Assembly (NCBI GenBank): GCA_964017155.1
Contig: OZ024854.1
Coordinates: forward strand, 19,122,555 to 19,186,554
Reading direction: 5' to 3'
Length of the DNA: 64,000 bases
From: Oasisia sp. SBJ-2009
Taxonomy: Eukaryota > Annelida > Polychaeta > Sabellida > Siboglinidae
Shown here: positions 14,150 through 25,500 of the stretch, piece after piece
Position numbering within the stretch: the stretch's first letter is position 1
Layout: each line of letters opens with the position of its first letter
Translations under genes and position numbers: made by a program
Notes under the pieces: model-generated
The model's input: only the letters and a program-made list of their open reading frames with translations
What the model was told of the DNA's origin: nothing
Database searches by the model: none

Positions 14150-14293
14150 TTTAGGGGCTAATCACATGTTTCCAGTAACTTATTTTTAAGGTTGTCCACC
14201 TAGGTTGTGATCATAAATATATGTATATATGATTTTTGGAGGCGAACCTTTTACAGCATTCCAGGTCCGTTCAACCCACTTGGGCCCCTGGGT
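14150..14293 (-). repeat. Dispersed repeat, inverted relative to 7.83-7.99 kb
   Basis: Reverse complement of the block at 7.8 kb with moderate divergence and an AT insertion (tatgtatatat). Confidence 0.7.
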
Positions 14294-14949
14294 AATCGTT
14301 GTTTATTGTATGACGCTACAAATTACGCCCGACTCTATTCACTCCACTGCAAGAATGTTTACGTAACGTGTGATATGTCTACAACTGCATGACATCTGCT
14401 AACTCAACATTTCTGGCATGCAGTTCTTGGACTATTTTGCCGTATTTCTCTTATAAAAACATTTCAAGCCATAAATTCAACAAACTGTAGGACGTAATAT
14501 CCAAACGCTCAGTGGCCGGTTAAGTCTTGATGGTTTGATGGATGTTGTGAGCAACAGATCATGTGAGGCAGCGATCAAATGAAAGATCCAGTAAGGTACC
14601 GTTTTGCTTACGCTGCACGTGTTCGGCAGACATTCTGATAGCTTAGCAGAACTTGTTTCTAGGCAACAGCTCACATGTTGGCGTGACGGATATATCAGCA
14701 GATTAAGGGCAACATACAAACGATCTTCATTGGTTACCTTTACGTATGTAATTAAAATGCAACGTTCTATTAATTATTCTATATCAAAAGTACATTCAAG
14801 GTCAAAGTTTTTCTTTTAATCTGTATTGCAGTAGCATATTTACTGTCGACAAGTTGACAAAATGGGAGTTTTATTAATAAAAATTGTTTTTATATTTCAC
14901 CTTCAAATGTGAATATGGAAATAGATATATATTGAAAAACATAATTAAT

Positions 14950-14955
14950 TTTATT
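14950..14955 (-). terminator. NUFIP1 poly(A) signal candidate
   Basis: TTTATT on the plus strand (AATAAA on the minus), about 255 nt after the NUFIP1 stop; another lies at 14870-14875. Confidence 0.4.
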
Positions 14956-15209
14956 TCATCAAATTAATCCAATGTTGCAACATCGTAGCCTCGGTGTCAA
15001 TGTCTCATAATACTGACTTTGAGTAAAAATAATTATGTGTCCCGATGAACCAACTAGTTTGATTTTAGCTTTAAGAATAGCAACATGGTACATGTATCGC
15101 CATAATTATTCATTGCACGATAGAAATAAACAGGTCGGTACTATCTAAGTCACACACATCATTGTGGCCTAACCGAATGACAGGTCTTTGAGATGTCAGT
15201 GTACATATT

Positions 15210-15362
15210 CTAAACAGTCTGTTCATGTAATTTGTCTTCTTCAGGTGTGATTTTCTCGACAAGAGTGTTTCCGAGTTTCTCATTGAAGAAGTTGTGTTTT
15301 GCAATGTATCGGACACACTGTAGAATGACGTTGCGTTCATGTCGGATATCTCCTGCCAGCAA
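15210..15362 (-). CDS. NUFIP1: NUFIP1 exon 11, conserved C-terminus
   Basis: It follows acceptor gtcgacag, contributes 50 residues and ends at TAG. The GDIRHERNVILQCVRYI segment matches the C-terminal block of animal NUFIP1 (family knowledge; in human this end is reported to contact ZNHIT3). Confidence 0.93.
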   Translation of the reverse strand: MLAGDIRHERNVILQCVRYIAKHNFFNEKLGNTLVEKITPEEDKLHEQTV

Positions 15363-18300
15363 CTGTCGACAAGTTCACAACGTTAATGGATAACTACCAG
15401 AACATGCAGAAAGATGTTGTAAAACAACACAGTGCTTGAACATGTCAACGAATACACACTACATTGGCCTCACAGTACGTCAGTACGTATGCAGTAGTGG
15501 AATAATAATTTATTCTTTTATTATACGGTATCATGACCAGGTGGTAACAATGACTATTACACATACTTTTGGGTGTTGAAGAGCAACAATTCACAAGCCT
15601 GCATCTCAATGGAGGGAAGTGAATTTCCAGCACTAGTTTTACAGGAGCGTTTTTCAATGAACAAAGTTTGCCACTACAAACACAATTTCTACAAAATAAC
15701 AACCATTGTGTTTCAAAAATGCAAGTATCGTTTTAAAGATAATTCCACTCACCTTTTCAAGTAAAGTTTGTGTCTTTATGCGTTGTTTCTGTTGCTGCTG
15801 TTTTTGCCCTCGCTTATTACGTCTGTTAGACTTTGTAGATTTCTTCTGGATAGGAATGCCACATAACTTGTTTTCATTGTTCACTGTGCTTTCTGGTGGC
15901 TCTGCAAAAACATGCCATCATCATGCAAAATATACATAAAAAACAAACTACCTGTCAGCAGCAAGTGTGGTTATATATGCAATGTCATAAATAAACAACC
16001 ATAGCAGAATCAACTGACTCATACCCCTACGTGGTTCCCACGAGCAGGAACAGACACAGTATGGTGCAATGTGTTTATAGTTTTGTTTCTACTGTTCAGC
16101 TCCACAATATCTCATAAACCATAATAGCAACTGCGATATAAACATATTTTCATCAACTTGTGGTCACCACATGTTTTGCACTACTTATAAGTGAAACAGT
16201 ATTGAAAACACAGGTTAGCAATATGGAGGTATGTAAAACTATGTATGCAATGTTTGAACTGAATGCTAAACGTAAGGGACACATACATGATTTACATATA
16301 TAACAACTTATATTTCTAAATAAAGAAGCGGGAATGACACAGTGTAGTAGCCACTCTAGTAGATACGTGGAAATACAATTCAATGAACTGTCACTGTTGG
16401 GCCTTGTCATTAGTGATGGATTGATAACATAATTAATTAATTAATAATTACTTGGTTCAATATGGCGAATGGTACATACTATAAATTATACATAGTATGG
16501 TACACTATGCTGTCTAATGTCTATGCATTTTTTATGATCCACAGGAAACGTATGATTATGTAACAGTGGCGCCATGCTGTGGGTTAGTGAGACAACGCCA
16601 TTGTTCGAGTTTTACCATCTGCATTTTTGTACATGCACTTTTCTGATGGAAGGGAATGCCACAATATACTGGATGATGATTAGATTAAATTAGTCTTTTT
16701 TTGTTCAATTTCTATTACATGTTTTACAAGAGTACAAAAGATTAAAAAGTATTGTCAGTTGGTGAAGTAACATACCATATGGAATAACGGTTTTGATTAT
16801 AAAATATTAAAAACCGGTTTCAAAACCATACGAAAATACTGGTTCAGTGATGTACCGGTATATGTACTGGAGTTAGGTGATTGCAAATTGTGTGAATTTT
16901 AAGGCACGTTTAATAAGTAGGAATTTGTTGTGCACATCAAACTATGGCTATGGTACCTGCAGATGTGGCGTCATCGTCATTGTCACTGCCGTAGGACGCA
17001 ACAATAGACCCTAGCGCATTGCAAGATGGTTGCGTGGAATCTGTAACATATGAAAGCCGTCGTACCTCCTGACAACAATGTCAAGTGATTTTCTTGCGTG
17101 TTTCACTACCAGATTATTCACTGGAGCTACTAATACATTTAGAAGTTGCAGTTACAGCAATTTTTAAGTTCGCAATTACAGAAATTTCTTTTATATAATA
17201 GATGTGCAATAATGTTGTTCTCCAAAGCACAACATTTACTGGCAGAAATCAATTCTGCAGTATGTAATCTAAAATGTTATTAAAAGAACCTAAACAAATC
17301 CTTCCGTTGCATTTCAATTTCAATAATACATCCAGCCATATTCAATGAAATGTTTTAAACAAATTGTTAGAAGACACACTAATCCATTTAACATGAAGAG
17401 ATCCATTCCACAAAAACATGCCAGTGCCATGGACAGCCGAACAGTACATACTGCAAAACCATAACGTTTGACAAATACACACAGAGTGTTCCTTGTATAT
17501 CTTAATCTTCATAGACATGTTCCCTATCAGGAACACTGATGAATACAACTATTCATATTGTAAATGTTACGTTGTGGAAAACAAGGGATTCGTCAGGTCA
17601 ATGTTTTTTCTTACCTTTCCTGTCACCAGCATGAGGTAGGTGGGACTCCAAGTGGTCAGTGTTTGGTTGACTGGACAACTGAAACAGAACACATTTGGTT
17701 CACTGGACGACTGAAACAGAACACATTTGGTTCACTGGACGACTGAAACAGAACACATTTGGTTCACTGGACGACTGCAACAGAACACATTTGGTTCACT
17801 GGACGACTGAAACAGAACACATTTGGTTCACTGGACGACTGAAACAGAACACATTTGGTTCACTGGACGACCGAAACAGAACACATTTGGTTCACTGGAC
17901 GACCGAAACAGAACACATTTGGTTCACTGGACGACTGAAACAGAACACATTTGGTTCACTGGACGACTGAAACAGAACACATTTGGTTCACTGGACGACT
18001 GAAACAGAACACATTTGGTTCACTGGACGACTGAAACAGAACACATTTGGTTCACTGGACGACTGAAACAGAACACATTTGGTTCACTGGACGACTGAAA
18101 CAGAACACATTTGGTTCACTGGACGACTGAAACAGAACACATTTGGTTCACTGGACGACTGAAACAGAACACATTTGGTTCACTGGACGACAGAAACAGA
18201 ACACATTTGATTCACTGGACGACAGAAACAGAACACATTTGATTCACTGGACGACTGAAACAGAACACATTTGGTTCACTGGACGACTTAAATAGAACAC

Positions 18301-21300
18301 ATTTGGTTGACTGGACGACTTAAATAGAACACATCTGGTTCACTGGACTAGTGAAACAGAACACATTTGGTTCACTGGACGACTGAAATGGAACACATTT
18401 GGTTCACTGGACGACTGAAATAGAACACATTTGGTTCACTGGATGACTGAAATAGAACACATTTGGTTGACTGGACGACTGAAATAGAACACATTTGGTT
18501 TGTGTTCTATTTCAGAATAGAACACATTTGGTTGACTGGACGACTGAAATAGAATACATTTGGTTCACTGAACGACTAAAATGGAACACATTTGGTTCGC
18601 TGGACGAGAATATAATAGAGTAGAACTTATTCTAAATGTGGCCGAACACCTATAGACAGTCAAACTATACTCACAGCTCAACATTGATTTAATCTAATGA
18701 TTATCCAATAGACGAATAACAACAAATTCGCTTGGTCACATAGTAATTCCTCTGTCCTCCTGAAAAGTAATTTACAAATGCTACTGGTAACCAATGGACA
18801 ACAAGAGATATAGATAATTTCAGTTGTCCATGCTGCAAATTGGTTGTTTGTCCCTCGTACCATCACTTGAAACAGATTCACCTGTGCCAAAGTTAATTCA
18901 CTGGTCCCAGACAAGCCACAATTGTGTACAGTGTATGTAGTCTCAGCTCATAAACATAACCTACGGTTCCAATTATCCATATCCATGATTTACATTTATA
19001 ACAGCTTACATTTATAAATAAAAAAGTGGGTATAACACTTGTTCAAGTTACGCTGTGTAGTAACACTGAGTGGGTTGAAAATGAATCGGTACCCTTCAGA
19101 GAAACAGGACATGGATATGAAGCATGCAGTGCCTATATATAATATATGCCTACATATAATATATACCATAAACATTTCTACCCTAACCCATGCAACACCG
19201 TGGGAATTCTCTACCCTGCTCCAGTAACTGTAATGGGATTAAAAGGGGTATTTAGGGCGAGGAGTGTCACAACTGCTGTACCTAAGAGAACATCCCCCCC
19301 TGTTACGCCCTCTCAGGGTTGTCACTCATGGAAGCTTTCAAAATTCCCTGACTTTTCCCTGACTCAAAGTTTCATTTTCCCTGACCATGCTGGCTGAATA
19401 ATCATGAACATTTATGCGCGATGTACATATAATTAGCAATTAACTATATTAAAATTGCCAAAAGATCAGTTATGGCATTATTACATCAGCCAACTGAAGA
19501 ACGTGTGGTATCCACATGTTTAACAGCATATGTTTGTGGTATGGACATTGTTCCACGCAATCGTTATGCGTAATGAATTCGAGTTACGCGTATGACATGA
19601 GGAAGTTAAATTTCCCTGACTTTCAAGGGATTTTCCTGTATTTCCCTGACTTTTCTCAAAATCTCAAATTTCCCTGACCCAGCACAAAATTCCCTGACTT
19701 TGAATTTCCCTGACTTTTCCCTGACCAGTGGCAACCATGCCTCTGTACTGAACATCCTCCTCTGTTACCCCCCTGTACTGACCTGGTGTGTGGGGTGTGT
19801 GGCGCCCTCTGACACATCTTCCTGTGGCTGCCAGCTCCCTACTGCCGGGGAGTCCTGTCTCCCTCCTCTGCTTCCCTGCCAGCCCCGGCCACGCCCTCTT
19901 CCTCGCCCCCGTCCACCCCGCATCCTCCTGCAACCAAACACATTACAACACACATGACATCGTAGCCTCAATCACCCAGGCTCCGTGAGGTCGTGGCACT
20001 TTTCAGCCCCTCAACTCTGCCTGGGGAATTAATGGGCTGGCGTTGTAACCACTGACCTATAAAAGTTATATAGAGGTCGGTGGTTGTAACCGTCAGGGCG
20101 GCCTTACCCCAGATTAGGGTACAGATGCTGATTGCCTCTAAGGCCAACTTTGAAATAAAATTAAAATAACGATATGCTTTTACAAGATAATGATATCATA
20201 TGAAAAGTATTCAACACTGAACTTACATTAACACAAAAGTAAATAAAAAATTGCAGTTGTTTATAAAATAGGAATTACGGCAGGATTAAGCAAAGTCACC
20301 AGACTCTCTTCTCAGTGTAGTTAGGCAGCTCACTGACAGTCGGTTAAGCGAGATTAATAACATCGTTGTGATTGTAATAAATATTTTAAACATGCAACAA
20401 TTTCTTCCTGTCCTGAGATTTTCGTTAGAACAAATTTGTTCGTACATGTGGTGTCACCTACTGGAAGGCGCGCTGAACTTGGAAGGTATCGTAGAGTGCT
20501 GTTTGCAAATATCAATCAACAGTTACGACACCATTACAAACATCTTACCGTGTGGTGTGAATTATTTGCGTATGTGATTACATTGTCGACAACACGTCAT
20601 CTGTTCCCGGGCACCCACACATTGTGTTCATTTACGTAAACTGCCGACCACTGTGGCCGGTCTGAATGTGACAGCGAAATGTATCCCAACAAAAGCAAGA
20701 AAATGAATTTGATAGTGAATACTGTGGGAAAGTGGAATGGCATATAAAGGGTTCAGATACTGACCCAAACTGTTTGGTGGTCAGCACCTCTCCCCTCTCC
20801 TCTCTAGCCTTCAGGTCAGCTTGCTTCTTCGCCATGTTGCTGGCCGTCGGGTAGTTCCTACAACGCCAACACTGGTCAACAGCAGGTATAAGCACAGTAT
20901 CCAGTCCTCAGGACCGTTCAAAGCGCTTTACACTTTACTCCACTAACAGACCTGTTCACTCAGACACTATCTCGGCTTCTCTGGAAAGCAGCCAGCCATA
21001 TGCTACAATTAATGCATGAAGGCTGCCCGTACACATATCCACCACTGTCTATAGCCAGGTACTCGTGTATACAGCTGAGTGAACTGGAGCAATGTAGAGT
21101 GCAAAAACTTGCCCAAGGTTTTAACAACGCAACACAAGATTCGAACCCGGGTTCTCGTAGTAGAGTCCAAAGTTCTACCCCTGAGCCATTGTGCTCTACA
21201 TGTGTGAACTAGTTTGCTCCAGACTGATGCCATGAGTACTGGAAGAGCCACAGGTGCCCCTGCCACCTTGGCATGTCCTCTTCAATCATCAACAAGAACT

Positions 21301-22534
21301 ACATACGAAATGTTTGATATTTTTGACACGTGTTATTTTCATGTTGCATGATATTGAATTTTTTATTAACATAAATATAAGCGAAATGATTTTTTCAGGT
21401 GTTAGATAACAAATAAAAAAGTACACAATAATATTAGTAATCAATATAATTATAATGTGATAACAGCCAGCTTAAATCAATCTATTACTAAACTAGGCTG
21501 CAAACAACAAAATGGCAATCATTACAACTCCATGCTGGCTTACTGATGACAGACGATGCATAATTGGAATATTTTGTTATTTGATCATACAGTTAATACC
21601 TGACCAACACCAACAAGTTCACGTTGTACAAAGAAAGTGTAAACAATCTGAGGACATGTCGTCGACTCGTGTCCCCATCAGTCACGTGACTTACCTCCGT
21701 CTGCTGGCTAACCAGTTGTCCACTTCCTCCTGTGACTCGAGCTTCCAGATTTGCTTGGCCAGTCCAGTGCGGTGTTGCTGCATGACAGATACCAACGACA
21801 GATGTAGAAGTGACACAGTGACAGTATACAGCATGACATCCCATCCATAAGACTCACTACGGTATTTTACATTTCACTCACTGGCAGAGCTGTTAGCCCT
21901 TAGGTGGTTTACCTCCAAAAAGCCCAAACTTGAATTAATGCAGGAGTTATCCTTTTCTCTAGAATTACCCCCTGTGTGGGATCCGTTACTTCCCTTGGCA
22001 GACACCAGACAGAAGGGACCACCGGCTATTAGTGTCTCTTCCGAAAGACACAGACAAATGTGGGGTGAACGAAACTGCCTAAGTTTTGAGACGGCGGTAG
22101 GTGGGATTGAACCACCGTCCCCTCGATTGACAGTCCGTCAGTCCGTCAGCGCTCTACCACACGACCACCGCTACCCACTACTTGGACACCATTTTGATTT
22201 CTCTGGGAAAATTCAGCCATACTGCAACTAATGCATAAAGAATACTCATTCGCTCAAAAATATCCACCACCTCATTCATACAGCTAAGTGGACCACAGCA
22301 AAGTGGTATGAACAAACTTGCAAAATGATTAAAATGACAGCACGATGATTTACACTGAGACTCTCCAGACTAACAGTAAGAGCCAATGCTCTGAGCCTCG
22401 TACCACGATGACACTACATCGTACTTGAACACAGGGAGCTGCAGATAGCCAGGTTAGCAACTCATGTGTCCTGCAGCCTGCAGGTGTCTATATACTACAT
22501 AACTGATGGACTGATGGACTGATTGACTGACTGA

Positions 22535-22591
<57 letters not shown>

Positions 22592-25500
22592 TGACTGGCT
22601 GACTGACTGGCTGACTGACACGCAGGTGTACTTTTCTCTAGGAGGTTCATAGCCTCAATTACCCAGACTTCTTGAGGTGGCGGCACTTATCAGCCCTTCA
22701 ACTCCGCCTGGAATATTAATGGGCAGCCGATGTGACTGACAAGGCGGCCTTACCACAGATTAGGGTAGAGACGCTGATTGGTTCTCAGGCTCAATTTGAA
22801 CTAACAAATTAAATAAGAATACCTTTTTATCAAATAATGCTGTGTTATAAAAACCTTTCAAAACTAAACTTATGTTAGTGTAACAATAAATAGAAAAACA
22901 ATTTTGCAGTTGTTTATAAAATAGGAATTACGGCAGGATTAACTAGTATCCATGAGCATTGTATAGCCCCACATGGATAACATTGAAACATCGGTAAAGC
23001 CATCAGACTATCTTCTCGACAAAGTTACGCAGTCAAGCGAGTCGGTTAAGCGAGACTGTGAGGTTCAATGGACAGTCCTGCCAATATCACATGCACAAGG
23101 TCGTGTCGAGTTGCTGCTCAATGCCCCTCCATGGTTTATGGCATGACACGATATTTTGTGGGAGCAGTGACTGAAGTGAGAGAGCCCCCTATTGGTGTCC
23201 GACGAAACTGGGGCTAGAATCCAACCACAATGTTGACACTTTGGGGCTGCTTTGTTCAACCCTCACACTGCCTGTGTCTACAGAACTGATGCCTTCTCTT
23301 TTATGCGGTGCCTGTGCCAATTTAAGCAAAACATCCCACGTAGGGGGTAAATGTGTAGCAAAAGATTCCATGCAGAGATAAATATATTACTCTGTAGAGG
23401 ACACGTCAACTCTAGAGAAGGAAAACACAGAAACAACAAGTTCTACAATAAAGACGCGTGGCTAATGTTAATAGTGAGCCCAATTATATTATTAAAACCT
23501 TTTTTTTAACAAATACACTTTGCATGTTTTATGTACCCATTTCAATCTCTATGATTGCCCAGAACGAAATTAAACTATTATTATTACTAACCAACCACAA
23601 GAAGGATTGCATTAATCAGGACTGGACACTGCCCCAATAATAACAAATTATAATATTATTCATATCAAAGTGCAATAACAAAATTACAATATTACCGGGT
23701 ATATCAAAATGCTGTATCATCACAGCACTTTTCCACTCCACTATCATAAATATCTTGTAACAAGTACATTTTTCAAAAAATCACCTTGATTGTTTCCAAA
23801 ATATATTAGTAACTTCCCTGAAACAATGTGAAGCGACTGCAGCAGTGACTCAACTTACCAGATTGTAATGCATTGCGACAAGTTTGGGCGCAGCGACAAA
23901 GGGACACCCTTCAACTGAACACTGCAAGAACACAACCGGTGAAGATGAAGCACACCACACTTGAACACAGCTTACATACCCTGGATGTGCCTTTCTGATC
24001 AGAATCCAAAATAAAACAATCAACAGCAGAACTCCCAGTCTCAACATGTATAAAATGAGGTCACCAGAACTGGAATTGATCCTTCGCAAATACACACAAA
24101 TTGGAATTCAATTGAAATTGATCAATGTGAATTGAACACAGTGGTTTCTAGGTATTTCCTTGATAAAGTTTTCTTATTGCAATTTATTTATGCCGATGTA
24201 AAAGACACATTCCTTGTGTTTTAGCTCTAGAATTTCTGTTTAATAAATTTTAGGATTGGCTATATCTAACAAATTAGCACACGCTTTACAATATTTCTAT
24301 AGGTTGGAAGTTGTCAAAATTAACATGTGTGCAAAATGCATTGACACGTATTGTTTACCTGCTCGTGGTCTTGGACATGTTCTGTGTATTTGTCTTCTGT
24401 CTTGAAGCCACGGTCACACGTGTCGCAGAAGAAGGCGTTGTTCTCAGGTAACTCTCGCTTGTCTACAAACGGCTTCTTCTTTTTCTATGGAATCACATCG
24501 TCACATACAGTCATATGTTATTGCGTCCCTCCTGTGTCCAGACACAGGCACCCACGATATGACAGTCCCACAACTACAGGCACACACAGTCACACATGTG
24601 CACACACCAGTCCAACTGGCAGTGTGTTGAGAAAATGCAGGGAAAGGAAAATAACTGCCCAGTAAGGGGTTGTAGGTGGAGAGAAGGAAGATCAGAATAA
24701 GATTGGTAGCATTAAACTTAATGTGCAATGCTTGAACGACCACTGGTACTTACCATTTAGACGATATGTGACCATGATTTTATGAACACAGAGCCACGTT
24801 TTTTTTAACTTTTGTCTCGTTGACCACTGGGCGCTGCCATATTATGCTCAAGTTGCATTTGGTTTGAATAGTTCAATGTAAAAAAAAAATTATTTTACAA
24901 TAGATATTTCTGTGCGAAAACAAGAATATGTTGTCATATTATATATGCCATATGGTAGCCATTAATTTATACAGATCAACAAATCATTAGTGTTCAGGCC
25001 CCATTTAACCCTTTACACCTTGAACAGCCTGCAGTGGGATGCTCGTTTTCGTTAGAGCAGCAGCAGACTTTGTTTAACTTTGATGTGTGGAGGTGGTGCC
25101 ATCTTCTGGATACTTGTGTAACTGGTGTACAGGATTCTTTCAAGTTAGGCGTCTTTTTCATGACGGCTTTGCATTAGAAATTGTTGAATGTGCACTGTTT
25201 AAAAATATTTACTGATGCAGGCTTCATAGATACAGATAGTTATAAACTTATATAAGGATTATGAATATGGAGAGTGAATATGACACATGGAGACAGCTTG
25301 CTGAGAGGATGGCATAAATGAAGTAACACGGTCACTCCCGATATTAACCCAAAATGATTTAACAGATTAGTGTTAAGGCAAGAGTGACCACTGAGAAATT
25401 CACTAACTGCCCCCACCTAGGAACCTCTGATAGTAGTCGAGATGACAACAGCTCGATAACTTTGATGTAACCTTTTATTTTAGGATGACACTACAACGAC

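Noticed and set aside
17661..18606. CRISPR-like array of about 32-bp repeats
   Set aside because: No spacers: units abut directly, and the setting is a eukaryotic intron.
18886..18940. Possible extra NUFIP1 exon (LSGTSELTLAQ followed by gtgaat)
   Set aside because: No convincing acceptor with a polypyrimidine tract and no family motif; the model is in phase without it.
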